A DNA stretch of 40,033 nt from contig JAODBB010000189.1 in NCBI GenBank assembly GCA_025463745.1, positions 1 through 40,033 on the forward strand, written 5' to 3'. The DNA comes from Subtercola sp. (GTDB lineage: Bacteria; Actinomycetota; Actinomycetes; Actinomycetales; Microbacteriaceae). The first letter of the stretch is position 1, and each line of letters opens with the position of its first letter. A model generated the notes under the pieces. That model was given only the letters and a program-made list of their open reading frames with translations. It made no database searches and was not told the origin of the DNA. A program made the position numbers and the translations under genes. Of the stretch, positions 31,515-39,862 are shown piece after piece.

Positions 31515-31559
31515 AACTCGCAGGCTGACTCCCACTGATTGACCAACAGAGAGCATCCC

Positions 31560-33113
31560 ATGAGATCTGCTGCGGTTCGACTCGTCGACATCTCCAAGAG
31601 CTACGGCGATGTGTGGGCGAACAAAGACATCTCGCTCACCGTCGAAGAAGCATCGATTCACGGACTGCTCGGCGAGAACGGCGCCGGGAAGTCGACGCTG
31701 ATGAAAATTCTGTTCGGCATGGTGAGCCCCGATTCCGGTCTGCTCGAGGTCAACGGTCAGCCGGCGGCGTTTCGGTCGTCGGCTGACGCCCTCGAACACG
31801 GAATCGGCATGGTTCAGCAGCACTTCAGTCTGATCGGCACTTTCACCGTGGCAGAGAACCTCATTCTGGGCCGGGGATCGCAGAGCTTCGGCGGTCGATG
31901 GGTGAAAAGGCTCGATCTCAAGGCAGCCGCGCAGCGTACCCGCGAGCTCTCTGATCGCTTCGGTTTCGGTATCGATCCGTTCGCGCTCTGCCACGACCTC
32001 TCGGTGGGAGCCCGGCAGAAGGTCGAAATTCTGAAGGCACTCTGGGGCGGTGCGACGACTCTCGTTCTCGACGAGCCGACAGCGGCCCTTTCACCGCCAG
32101 AAGCCGAAGAACTCTACGAGGTGCTCGAGCGTTTGCGGCGTGAGGGCACCACGGTCATCCTGATCAGCCACAAGCTGCCCGAGGTGATGAGGCTCTGCGA
32201 CCGGGTGACGGTCTTGCGTGACGGTGCCGTGGTCGGAGACCGTGAGATCGCCCTCGCCGCTCGCCGGCCAGGTGGGCAGCGCGCCGCGATGGAAGCCGAT
32301 CTGGTGCAGCTGATGATCGGCCGAGAGCGACCGGTGGTTTCGCAGCGTGCGCCGCGCGACCTGCCGCCGGTGCTCTCGATTCGCGAGCTCAGCGATGGCA
32401 AGCGCATCGACGGGCTTGATCTCACGGTCAATGGCGGCGAGATCCTCGCCATCGTCGGGGTCGAGGGCAACGGCCAGAGCGAACTTGTCGAGCTCTTGAT
32501 CGGGCAGCGCAAGCGCATCTCGGGCGCGGTCGAGCTCGACGGTACCGATATCACCGCTCTCTCTACGAAACAACGCTTCGACAAAGGTCTCGCGCACATC
32601 GCCGAAGATCGTCATGCGTCGGCCATCGCCGATTCGATGTCGCTCACCGACAACGCGAGCTTCGGATTCATCGACGGTGCACCTTTCGCGCCCACTCCGT
32701 TCTGGCTCTCCCGCCGGCTGCGCTCGCGCTTCGCTGCCCTCTTGGTCGCCCGTCAAAACGTGCGGGCCTCCTCCCCCGACGCGCTCATCGAGTCGCTCTC
32801 GGGCGGAAATCAGCAGAAACTCGTGGTTGCGCGCGAGCTGGCCAGGGCACCTCGCCTGATGATCGCCGCCCAGCCCACCCGAGGCCTCGACATCGCGTCG
32901 ACCACAGCCGTGCATGAGGCGCTGCTCGCCTTGCGAGACCGAGGCTCGGCCGTTCTGCTGCTCAGTCTTGATCTCACCGAAGTCTTCACGGTCGCCGATC
33001 GTATCGCTGTGATTCGCGGCGGAAGAATCGTGGGCGAGTCGCCGATCGCCACCGCCGATGCCACGCAGATCGGCCAGTGGATGTCGGGCGCGGCCAGCAA
33101 GGAGCCGGTATGA
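31560..33113 (+). CDS. ABC transporter ATPase with two nucleotide-binding domains (nucleoside importer)
   Basis: 517 residues from ATG 31560 (a TTG start at 31539 is possible). The N-terminal domain has G-E-N-G-A-G-K-S-T (Walker A), L-S-V-G-A-R-Q-K-V (degenerate signature) and L-V-L-D-E-P-T-A-A-L-S. The C-terminal domain has G-V-E-G-N-G-Q-S-E in place of Walker A, with the Lys and Ser/Thr replaced, then L-S-G-G-N-Q-Q-K and a weak Walker B (L-M-I-A-A-Q-P-T-R-G-L-D). A duplicated ATPase with a degenerate second site is typical of ATPases that serve BMP-type nucleoside transporters (RbsA-like/BmpB class). Its stop overlaps the start of the first permease. Confidence 0.93.
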   Translation: MRSAAVRLVDISKSYGDVWANKDISLTVEEASIHGLLGENGAGKSTLMKILFGMVSPDSGLLEVNGQPAAFRSSADALEHGIGMVQQHFSLIGTFTVAENLILGRGSQSFGGRWVKRLDLKAAAQRTRELSDRFGFGIDPFALCHDLSVGARQKVEILKALWGGATTLVLDEPTAALSPPEAEELYEVLERLRREGTTVILISHKLPEVMRLCDRVTVLRDGAVVGDREIALAARRPGGQRAAMEADLVQLMIGRERPVVSQRAPRDLPPVLSIRELSDGKRIDGLDLTVNGGEILAIVGVEGNGQSELVELLIGQRKRISGAVELDGTDITALSTKQRFDKGLAHIAEDRHASAIADSMSLTDNASFGFIDGAPFAPTPFWLSRRLRSRFAALLVARQNVRASSPDALIESLSGGNQQKLVVARELARAPRLMIAAQPTRGLDIASTTAVHEALLALRDRGSAVLLLSLDLTEVFTVADRIAVIRGGRIVGESPIATADATQIGQWMSGAASKEPV

Positions 33114-34390
33114 CCAGCACACAGTCTCCACCGCGCCGTTCGCGTCTCGACAACGAACTGCGTGCGCAACTCGCCGTTCCCTCGCGGCTCTCGGCCGGCG
33201 GTCGTGGCGGCACCGGCTTCGGCACCTTCCTCGCCTCCCTCGGCGGCACGTCGAGATCTGTCACGGCCAAGATCGTGTCGTTCGCCGTCACGATCGCGGT
33301 CGCTCTCATAGCGGCTCTGCCGATCGTCTACCTGTCGGGGTCCAACGCGCAGGTCGCCCTTCAGGCCCTCATCGGGGGCAGTTGGGGCAGCCCGCAGGCG
33401 GTCGCAGAGACCTTTGTGCAGACCATCCCGCTGCTGATCACCGGCCTCGCCGTGGCGCTGGCCTTTCACGGCGGCATCTTCAACATCGGCGTAGAAGGTC
33501 AGCTCATCATCGGCGCTCTCGCCGCAGGAATCGTCGGCGCGACGCAGCATCTGCCCGGGTCGCTCCTGCTGCTCGCGTCTCTCGCCAGCGGAATGATCGC
33601 GGGAGCCCTCTGGGCCCTCATTCCGGCGTTGCTCAAGGCCTATCGCGGCGTGCACGAAGTGGTGACGACCATCATGATGAACTACATCGCGATCAACATC
33701 TCGACGTTCGCGGTGACCACTGGCGGGCCGTTCGCGGCGAAGACACAGCCTTCTGCAACCGAGAAGGTGCCTCTGGATGCCCAGCTCCCCGTGATCACGC
33801 CAGGCACCCGCCTCCACGCCGGCCTGTTCATCGCCATCGCGGTCATCGTCATCTTGATGTGGGTGCTCTATCGAACACCCGCCGGATTCCGGCTGCGGTT
33901 GATGGGCGCCAACCCCCAGGCCGCCGCCGCTACCGGAATCTCGCTGCCGCGCACCATGATCACGGCGATGCTGGGCTCGGGCGCGATCGCCGGCCTCGCC
34001 GGGGCGGTGCAGGTTCTCGGTGTCTACGGGCGATACTTCGACGGTTTCTCGCCGGGGTACGGCTACAGCGCTATCGCTGTGGCGCTTCTCGGCGCCCTCT
34101 CACCCGTCGGCATCGCGGCCGCGGCCTTGTTCTTCGGCACGCTCGATGCGGGGGCCGTGCAGCTGCAGGCGGTGGCCGGCATCAGCCGCGAAATGGTGAG
34201 CGTGGTGTCGGGGCTCGTCGTCGCCTTCGTCGCTGCCCAACCGGCCATCTTCCGGCTTCTGCACCATCTGCAACGAACGGTTCTGGCGGGTCGAACCGCG
34301 CGACGTGCGGCTGCGCCCGTCTTGCCGCCCCCGATCAACGGCGACAACGACCTCATCTCGGCCGGCCTCGACAACAAGGAAGTGCTCTGA
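33110..34390 (+). CDS. ABC transporter permease 1 (nucleoside/BMP type)
   Basis: 426 residues from ATG 33110, overlapping the ATPase stop by ATGA. The N-terminal ~55 residues are polar and basic, followed by about eight to ten hydrophobic segments. The pattern F-H-G-G-I-F-N-I-G-V-E-G-Q-L, K-A-Y-R-G-V-H-E-V-V-T-T-I-M-M-N-Y-I-A and G-S-G-A-I-A-G-L-A-G is typical of the permease that pairs with BMP-type binding proteins. The C-terminal tail is Ala/Arg-rich. Its stop (TGA) overlaps the start of the second permease. Confidence 0.93.
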   Translation: MTSTQSPPRRSRLDNELRAQLAVPSRLSAGGRGGTGFGTFLASLGGTSRSVTAKIVSFAVTIAVALIAALPIVYLSGSNAQVALQALIGGSWGSPQAVAETFVQTIPLLITGLAVALAFHGGIFNIGVEGQLIIGALAAGIVGATQHLPGSLLLLASLASGMIAGALWALIPALLKAYRGVHEVVTTIMMNYIAINISTFAVTTGGPFAAKTQPSATEKVPLDAQLPVITPGTRLHAGLFIAIAVIVILMWVLYRTPAGFRLRLMGANPQAAAATGISLPRTMITAMLGSGAIAGLAGAVQVLGVYGRYFDGFSPGYGYSAIAVALLGALSPVGIAAAALFFGTLDAGAVQLQAVAGISREMVSVVSGLVVAFVAAQPAIFRLLHHLQRTVLAGRTARRAAAPVLPPPINGDNDLISAGLDNKEVL

Positions 34391-35310
34391 TGGATATTCT
34401 GACCATCTCGCTCGTCATCAGTGCCATCCACCTCGGTGTGCCGATCATCCTGCCGATGCTCGGCGGCCTGGTGAGCGAGCGCAGCGGCGTCATGAACATC
34501 GGGCTCGAAGGCATGATGCTCGGGGGAGCGCTCGCTGCCGTGGCGGTGACGTTCATCACCGGCAATCCGTGGCTCGGCCTGCTCGGAGCGATCGTCTCCG
34601 GTCTGCTCTCCGGGCTGATTCTGGCGATTCTCACCGTGACGTTGCGCGGTAATCAGGTCGTCGCATCCACCGCGATCAACCTGATCGGCGCCGGCATCAC
34701 TGCGGCGCTCGTGCCCATCATCTGGGGCGTCGACGGCACCTCGCCGAGCGTGCCGAAGATTCCGTCGATGACGATTCCCGGCCTCTCCGATCTGCCCGTG
34801 GTCGGCCCGCTGTTCTCGAGTCTCACGGCGATGGACTACGGAACGTTCGTGCTCGCCATCGTCGTGTGGTGGGTTCTGTTCCGCACCGACGCAGGTCTGC
34901 GCATCCGCGCCGTCGGCGAGTCGGCCGAGTCGGCAGACGCCGCAGGCATCGCGGTGGTTCGAACGCGATTCATCGCGGTCATGACCTCGGGGGCGTTCGC
35001 GGCGCTGGGTGGGGCTTACCTCTCGATCGTCACGCTCGATGTCTTTCAAGCGTCGATGACCCAGGGCCGCGGGTATCTCGCCCTCGCCGCCCTCGTGTTC
35101 GGCAAGTGGCGGGTGTGGCCCGCCCTGGCGGCGTGTATCGTCTTCGGGCTGGCCGACGCCTTCGCCCTGCGCTCGCAGATCGTGGGCATCGGCATTCCAC
35201 ACGAACTGCTGCTCGCACTGCCGTATGTTCTCGCCCTGGTCGCGCTCGCGACGTTCGTCGGGCGAACTTCTGCCCCGGCGGGTGTGGGAAAGCCTTTCGT
35301 CAGGGCTTGA
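34390..35310 (+). CDS. ABC transporter permease 2 (nucleoside/BMP type)
   Basis: 306 residues from ATG 34390, one base inside the stop of permease 1. A far longer open frame (from 33058) continues upstream in this frame but is only a GC-rich shadow; the protein family starts here. The sequence G-L-V-S-E-R-S-G-V-M-N-I-G-L-E-G-M-M-L, followed by G-N-Q-V-V-A-S-T-A-I-N-L and A-F-A-A-L-G-G-A-Y-L-S-I, is typical of the second BMP-family permease. The C-terminal codons lie in a 15-bp tandem repeat shared with the convergent deaminase gene. Confidence 0.93.
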   Translation: MDILTISLVISAIHLGVPIILPMLGGLVSERSGVMNIGLEGMMLGGALAAVAVTFITGNPWLGLLGAIVSGLLSGLILAILTVTLRGNQVVASTAINLIGAGITAALVPIIWGVDGTSPSVPKIPSMTIPGLSDLPVVGPLFSSLTAMDYGTFVLAIVVWWVLFRTDAGLRIRAVGESAESADAAGIAVVRTRFIAVMTSGAFAALGGAYLSIVTLDVFQASMTQGRGYLALAALVFGKWRVWPALAACIVFGLADAFALRSQIVGIGIPHELLLALPYVLALVALATFVGRTSAPAGVGKPFVRA

Positions 35311-35345
35311 TCCCTCAAGGCTTGATCCCTCAGGGCTTGATCCAC
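35301..35345. repeat. 15-bp tandem repeat, 3 copies, carrying stop codons of two convergent genes
   Basis: Unit CAGGGCTTGATCCCT, with CAAGGCTTGATCCCT and CAGGGCTTGATCCAC. Copy 1 holds the stop of permease 2 (35308-35310). The stop of the deaminase on the opposite strand begins at 35332 in copy 3. The same bases therefore encode the end of both genes. Confidence 0.9.
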
Positions 35346-36313
35346 TCGGCGATCTTGCCCAGGGCGTTCTGCTTCAGGTCGGCTGGGGCGCCGGATGCCC
35401 GAACCGAGTCGGTCGCGATGGTGGCGAGCTGAGCATCCGAAACCCCGAGCACGTCTCGAGCCAACTCGTATTCGCTCAGGATGGTGCAGTCGAACATCAC
35501 CGGATTGTCGGCGTTCATGCTCACCGGAACACCGGCTGCAAGCAGCACCGGCAGAGGATGAACGTCGAAGCTCGCCACCGATTTCAAGACGATGTTCGAT
35601 GTCGGGCACACATCGAGGCACGTGCCGGTCTCGCGCAGGCGCTCCATGAGCGCTTCGTCTTCCGATGCTCTGATGCCGTGCTGAATGCGGTCGGCATGCA
35701 GCACGTCAATGCACGCTGCCACGCTGTCGGGCCCGGCCAGCTCGCCTCCGTGCGGGGTGAGAATCAGCCCCGCTTCGCGTGCGACATCGAAGGCCCCGGC
35801 GAACGGTTCGGGCGGGAACCTGCTCTCGTCGTTGTGAAGGCCGAAGGCGACCACGCCGCGGCCGGCCCAGCGCGCGGCGATGCGCGCCTGCTCGATTGCT
35901 TTGTTCGGCGGATCATTGCGGTTCGAGGCGATCAAGAATCCGATGCCCACGCCGGTGGCCTCGGTCGCCTGGCGCGCGGCGTCGACCAGAATCTCGAGCG
36001 TCTCTTCGTCTGGCCCGATGTGCGTGCGGTGCAGCGGAAGCCATACGGCGGGTTCGATCCACACGCACCCCTGTGCGGCGGCGTCTTCGGCGATCTCGTG
36101 CACCATGCGCTGCAGGTGGGCCGGCGTTCGCATCACTTCGGCGGCGCCCTGGGCCAGGTGGTCGAACTCTATGAAGGTCGTGAATCCGCTCATGCGTGGA
36201 GTGGGGCGCCCGAGTTCGCGCGCGAATTCGTCAAGCGTGCCCTGCCGAATGCCCTCCTCGAAATGCAGGTGCAGGTGCGCTTTGGGCAGGCCGGTGAGAT
36301 CGCGCTGGAGCAT
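35330..36313 (-). CDS. Adenosine/adenine deaminase family protein
   Basis: 327 residues from ATG 36313. The family start L-P-K-A-H-L-H-L-H-F-E carries the metal ligands; further metal and catalytic groups are P-H-G-G-E-L (metal/Glu), H-G-I near residue 215, C-P-T-S-N and M-N-A-D-N-P-V-M-F. The last motif has Asn where many members have Asp-Asp (N-x-D-D-P), a variant I recall from actinobacterial deaminases, so loss of function need not follow. It probably deaminates adenosine, adenine or an N6-substituted analogue in the cytoplasm. It is on the same strand as the MarR gene 82 bases upstream, so the two may be co-transcribed, linking purine deamination to the Rieske operon. Confidence 0.88.
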   Translation of the reverse strand: MLQRDLTGLPKAHLHLHFEEGIRQGTLDEFARELGRPTPRMSGFTTFIEFDHLAQGAAEVMRTPAHLQRMVHEIAEDAAAQGCVWIEPAVWLPLHRTHIGPDEETLEILVDAARQATEATGVGIGFLIASNRNDPPNKAIEQARIAARWAGRGVVAFGLHNDESRFPPEPFAGAFDVAREAGLILTPHGGELAGPDSVAACIDVLHADRIQHGIRASEDEALMERLRETGTCLDVCPTSNIVLKSVASFDVHPLPVLLAAGVPVSMNADNPVMFDCTILSEYELARDVLGVSDAQLATIATDSVRASGAPADLKQNALGKIAEWIKP

Positions 36314-36395
36314 GCGGTGCCGTCTTTCGGTAGAGGTACGGGAGAGGGGCAGGTCGGTAAAGGGGGTGTGGCCCGGGCCTGGAGGGGTGCCGGAT

Positions 36396-37013
36396 TCAGT
36401 AGCGCCGCTCTCGCGCCTCGCCTGTCACAGTGCGGCCGGCGAGCACTCGGAGCATGTCGAGAAGGGCCTCGGGGTCAGGAACCTCGTTGAAGAATCTCGA
36501 GTCGGCCTCGTCGAGGGCCGCGACCGCCCGCTCGGCCAGATGCTGGCCCTGGTCTGTGACGCTGAGTGCCATGGCGCGAACGTCGGTCGCACTGGTCTGG
36601 CGCAGGATCATTCCATTGCGTTCGAGCAGACGCAAGACCTGCGACGCCATCACCTCCCCGATACCAGCGTGCTCCGCCACCTGTCGTTGATTGGGCAGCT
36701 CCCCGCCCCGGCCGAGATACCACGTGGTGCTCAACAGAGCGAATTGCGCATGCGTCAAGTTGAACGGTTCGAGAACGGCGTCGGTCTGACGCTGCCACCT
36801 CAGGGTGGTGTGCCACAACATGTAACCGAGGCTGTTGCCGGCGGAATGCTTGCGAATTGCGTCGTGGAGCCGGTCTTCTGCCTGCTGGTCGGTGGCGGGC
36901 GTCGCTGTGCTGTGATCTGTCGGTGCTGCTGGAATGATCCGCCCCGCCCTTCGATGGCAATAGTAAACGCATTCAGCATATCGAAACACGGCTGTAATAG
37001 TCGGCTCGTACAC
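36396..37013 (-). CDS. MarR-family regulator divergent from the Rieske operon
   Basis: 205 residues if started at GTG 37013; another GTG in the same frame (36989) is possible, and the first 50 residues are not MarR-like. The MarR winged helix covers about residues 60-180: L-W-H-T-T-L-R-W-Q-R, then T-H-A-Q-F-A-L-L-S-T-T-W-Y-L, the L-P-N-Q-R-Q-V-A-E-H-A-G recognition helix, and the D-V-R wing with L-T/S-V-T-D-Q-G. It stands opposite the three Rieske-type genes, with two palindromes in the 60 bases between, so it probably represses them until an aromatic or purine-type ligand binds. The deaminase gene follows on the same strand. Confidence 0.88.
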   Translation of the reverse strand: MYEPTITAVFRYAECVYYCHRRAGRIIPAAPTDHSTATPATDQQAEDRLHDAIRKHSAGNSLGYMLWHTTLRWQRQTDAVLEPFNLTHAQFALLSTTWYLGRGGELPNQRQVAEHAGIGEVMASQVLRLLERNGMILRQTSATDVRAMALSVTDQGQHLAERAVAALDEADSRFFNEVPDPEALLDMLRVLAGRTVTGEARERRY

Positions 37014-37017
37014 TCCA

Positions 37018-37057
37018 TACTAAAGGCACGTAGTATTCACATGCTAAAGGTGTTTAG
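37018..37057. promoter_or_regulatory. Two palindromes in the MarR/Rieske intergenic region
   Basis: TACTA-N8-TAGTA (37018-37035) and CTAAA-GGTG-TTTAG (37044-37057) are both inverted repeats, and the segments CTAAAGG-N4-5-TAGT are also direct repeats of each other. They lie between GTG of marR (37013) and ATG of the first Rieske-type gene (37074), a typical setting for MarR binding. GAGGAG (37063-37068) is the ribosome site of the Rieske gene. Confidence 0.6.
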
Positions 37058-37073
37058 TGGGTGAGGAGTTCAG

Positions 37074-37997
37074 ATGATGCAGCCCGGCGAAGACATACTT
37101 CTCGATAACGACGACGCGCGGCTGAGGCGGGCGTGGCATCCGGTTGCTCGCTCGGTCGACGTCACGTCGACTCCGCTCGCCGTACACCTCAACGGCGACG
37201 AATACACCCTGGTGCGCCACGGCGACGTTGCACGCGCAGGGCACGGGCTCGAAGACGCGCCGTTCTCTGCGATCGAGGTCATCGGAGACGTGACCTGGGG
37301 GCTGCAAGAGGTCTACGGCCTGGTCTGGATCGCTCAAGAACGACCCGTCGCCGAGCTGCCGCCGATTCTCGAATGGTTCGATCAGGGCTACCATTCGGGA
37401 GTTCTGACCCGTTCGACCGTGGCTTCTGCCGGCGTGCTGATCGACAATTTTCTCGACGTCACCCATTTCTCCTATCTGCATCGACAGTCGTTCGGGCGTT
37501 CTCGGCCCGTCACTGACGACGGGTACGCCATCGCCACGACAGACGGCCGAGTGCAGCTCACTCACGACACGGTGTTGCAAGAAGGCCGACGCAACTCAGC
37601 GGGCGGCCTCGGCCAGCGCCGCATCGCCACCTATACCTATTGGCCCCCGTACATCACCCACCTCCAGATGGTCTTTCCTGAAGATGGGGCGCAAGCGGCG
37701 GCCACCCTCATCTGCCAACCCGAATCGAAGCACTCGACCAAGGCCTACGTGCTCGTGCTGTTGCCGCTCTCCGACCCCGACCTCGACGACCAGATCAACT
37801 TCTCCGATCGGGTGCTGAGCGAAGATCTGGTCATCATCGACAAGATGGCGGATGCCCGGCTCATGCTCTCGTGGAAGTCGGAACTGCACACGCGCGCCGA
37901 CCGCGCGAGCATCGAGATGCGCCGCAGTCTCTCGAAGTTTCTCGACCTCTGCGAGGCGGCCCAGTCTGCTGTCGACCAGAAGGAGGTCTTGGTATGA
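37074..37997 (+). CDS. Rieske-oxygenase-type catalytic subunit lacking the Rieske cluster
   Basis: 307 residues from ATG 37074 with GAGGAG upstream. The N-terminus (L-R-R-A-W-H-P-V-A-R-S) and the strands after it match the start of VanA/PaO-type oxygenases. The ~60 residues that should hold C-x-H and C-x2-H are absent: after V-R-H-G-D-V the sequence passes directly to the post-cluster strands and L-V-W-I-A-Q-E. The catalytic domain is intact: D-N-F-L-D128-V-T-H131-F-S-Y-L-H136, the facial triad with a later R-A-D-R-A-S-I-E-M-R-R Asp. It needs electrons from a Rieske cluster on another protein. The next gene overlaps by ATGA and encodes one. Known precedent: NdmC of caffeine degradation lacks its Rieske domain. 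Confidence 0.88.
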   Translation: MMQPGEDILLDNDDARLRRAWHPVARSVDVTSTPLAVHLNGDEYTLVRHGDVARAGHGLEDAPFSAIEVIGDVTWGLQEVYGLVWIAQERPVAELPPILEWFDQGYHSGVLTRSTVASAGVLIDNFLDVTHFSYLHRQSFGRSRPVTDDGYAIATTDGRVQLTHDTVLQEGRRNSAGGLGQRRIATYTYWPPYITHLQMVFPEDGAQAAATLICQPESKHSTKAYVLVLLPLSDPDLDDQINFSDRVLSEDLVIIDKMADARLMLSWKSELHTRADRASIEMRRSLSKFLDLCEAAQSAVDQKEVLV

Positions 37998-38713
37998 CCG
38001 ACTCGATCGTTCGCCGCTCCGGCGACCGCGCCCAGCAGGTGGCGCTGATGGACTGGAATTCGCCGGCTCATTGGTGGCCGCTCGCCCTGGAATCCGAACT
38101 CGCCGACGCGGGCCGCAAGCCGATTGCCGTCACCCTGCATTCCATCCCCTGGGCGCTGGTCACGCTCGACGGTGAGATCGCTGCTCTGAAAGACCTGTGT
38201 CCGCACCGGCGAGTACCTCTTTCCGCCGGGGTCGTCGCCGACAGTGCTGCTGGCGAGGTGCTCGAGTGCGGGTACCACGGCTGGGCGTTCGATCGTTCCG
38301 GGGCCTGCGCGGTCATCCCTGCACTGGGCGAAGGCCGCGCGCCGCGCGGGATGGGCGGCACTCCGACGATCTCGCTGATGCTGCACGAGGGTCTGGTGTG
38401 GGGTTCGGCCGACGAGTCTGCCGACCGTTCATCCATTCTCAGGTCGATGAGCTCTTCGGGTGTTCTTCTTCGGGCCCAGGTGGTGATGCAGCCGGCGGCG
38501 GATGTCGCATGGCTGCTCGCGGGGGAGCAGGCGGGGCCCGGCGCTGTGCTGAGACTCGCCCACTCCTCCGAACTGACCTTCGCGATTCGGCCCGAAACCG
38601 AGTTCAGCTGTGTGGTCTTTCCGATCGTTCCTTCTGAATCGTTCGAGTCGGGCATGCAGACCTGGGTGCAGACCTTGGCCGCACTCGAGTCGGCAGTGGC
38701 CCTGCCGCTCTGA
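37994..38713 (+). CDS. Rieske-cluster protein with an eroded oxygenase domain
   Basis: 239 residues from ATG 37994, overlapping the catalytic-subunit stop; AGGAGG lies seven bases before it. The Rieske ligands are complete: C69-P-H71-R-R-V-P-L-S and C92-G-Y-H95-G-W. The C-terminal ~110 residues look like the remains of an oxygenase domain. The segment P-A-A-D170-V-A-W-L-L-A-G-E aligns with D-x2-H-x4-H but has Trp173 and Glu178 at the two histidine positions, so the mononuclear iron site is lost. It is best seen as the electron-transfer partner of the preceding gene product in a mixed trimer or hexamer. A longer upstream frame exists but the overlap start has the ribosome site. Confidence 0.88.
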   Translation: MTDSIVRRSGDRAQQVALMDWNSPAHWWPLALESELADAGRKPIAVTLHSIPWALVTLDGEIAALKDLCPHRRVPLSAGVVADSAAGEVLECGYHGWAFDRSGACAVIPALGEGRAPRGMGGTPTISLMLHEGLVWGSADESADRSSILRSMSSSGVLLRAQVVMQPAADVAWLLAGEQAGPGAVLRLAHSSELTFAIRPETEFSCVVFPIVPSESFESGMQTWVQTLAALESAVALPL

Positions 38714-38794
38714 CGCACCGCATTACTTCTTTTTCTCCCTACTTCTCTACCTCTTTCACCCTCATAGTTCACCTCCTCACGAAAGGCTCCGCCG

Positions 38795-39862
38795 ATGCTC
38801 GTCAGTCAAGTGCCCGCCCTCAAGGAATATTGGTATCCCGTCGCCTACACGGCAGATGTCGCCAAAACCCCCGTGCCCGTCAGGCTGCTCGGTGACAACT
38901 ACGTCATCTGGCGCGGCCGCAAGGGCCTGATCGGCGCTGCACTCGACGAGTGCCCGCACCGCGGCTCGCGGCTTTCGCAGGGCTGGATCGAGAACGGCGA
39001 TCTCGTCTGCGGCTACCACGGCTGGTCGTTCGACACCAACGGTGCGTGCACGCGCATTCCGCAGAACGACGAAGACAAGCCGATTCCACCGCGTGCGCGT
39101 GCTCTCGCTGTGCTCATCGAGGAGCGGTACGGAATGGTATGGATCTGCCCGGGTATGCCACGGGCATCCGTTCCCGAACTGCCAGAGGCCGAAGACCCGG
39201 CGTTCGTCGTGCTGCACGAAATCATGGAGGTGTGGAACGCGTCGGCCCCCCGTGTCATCGACAATGCGCTCGACGTGTCGCATCTCTCGTGGACCCACCG
39301 CAACACCATCGGCGACTCTTCGGCGCCGAAGATGCAGAACATGGTGGTCGAACGCGACGGGCACAGCCTGAAATCGCGCGTCAGTTACCAGTCGAAAGTG
39401 ACCGAGGCGCTGCGCAAGAGCACGGGCATCCAGACTGATTTCACGACGCGCACGACGAACTCCGAGCTGATTCAGCCGTTCGTCTTTCGCGATGTCATGG
39501 AATACGAGAACGGTCTGCGGCACGTTCTGATGAAGGTGGCGACGCCCATCGACGACTCGCACACGCTCTTCACCCAATTCATTGCGCGAAACGACGACCC
39601 AGACGACGAGCAGAGGGCGGGCATCGTGGCGCTCGACCGTCTCATCCAGAGCGAAGACCGTGCCCTGCTCGAGCAGATTCGCCCCGAGTTTCCGCTCGAG
39701 GTGCAGACCGAGATGCACACGAGAACCGATCGGATGACCGTGGAATACCGTCGCATTCTGGCCGAGCTCTCGAGCGAGAGTTCGATGGTACCGCCCGACC
39801 GTGTATGGGCCACGCCCTTCTTGCAGGCCGCCCGCGCAGAGGCGTCGGCGACGGCACAGTAA
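38795..39862 (+). CDS. Complete Rieske non-heme iron oxygenase, alpha subunit (VanA/PaO-like)
   Basis: 355 residues from ATG 38795. Both centres are present: C53-P-H55-R-G-S-R-L-S and C72-G-Y-H75-G-W for the [2Fe-2S] cluster, and D-N-A-L-D160-V-S-H163-L-S-W-T-H168 for the mononuclear iron with R-T-D-R-M-T-V-E-Y-R-R near the C-terminus. No separate beta-subunit gene is visible, as is usual for demethylase-type members. It probably works with the reductase gene that follows and may hydroxylate or N/O-demethylate an aromatic or purine-type substrate; the real substrate is unknown. The 81-base gap before it is pyrimidine-rich, and the stop codon is inside a 14-bp tandem repeat. Confidence 0.92.
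   Translation: MLVSQVPALKEYWYPVAYTADVAKTPVPVRLLGDNYVIWRGRKGLIGAALDECPHRGSRLSQGWIENGDLVCGYHGWSFDTNGACTRIPQNDEDKPIPPRARALAVLIEERYGMVWICPGMPRASVPELPEAEDPAFVVLHEIMEVWNASAPRVIDNALDVSHLSWTHRNTIGDSSAPKMQNMVVERDGHSLKSRVSYQSKVTEALRKSTGIQTDFTTRTTNSELIQPFVFRDVMEYENGLRHVLMKVATPIDDSHTLFTQFIARNDDPDDEQRAGIVALDRLIQSEDRALLEQIRPEFPLEVQTEMHTRTDRMTVEYRRILAELSSESSMVPPDRVWATPFLQAARAEASATAQ

Noticed and set aside
30540-31994. Minus-strand open frame of about 480 codons opposite the BMP lipoprotein and ATPase genes
   Set aside because: Shadow frame; the plus strand has a lipobox, ribosome sites and ABC motifs.
33058-34389. Upstream part of the 750-codon frame that ends with permease 2
   Set aside because: Arg/His-rich shadow of permease 1 in another frame; the real permease 2 starts at ATG 34390 by overlap with the permease 1 stop.
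35330-36313. Deaminase inactivated by Asp-to-Asn change in the C-terminal motif
   Set aside because: The first Asp, the metal ligand, is kept, and D-N variants of this motif are, as I recall, usual in actinobacterial adenosine deaminases.
35225-36490. Plus-strand open frame opposite the deaminase gene
   Set aside because: No family pattern; the minus strand carries the complete adenosine-deaminase motif set.
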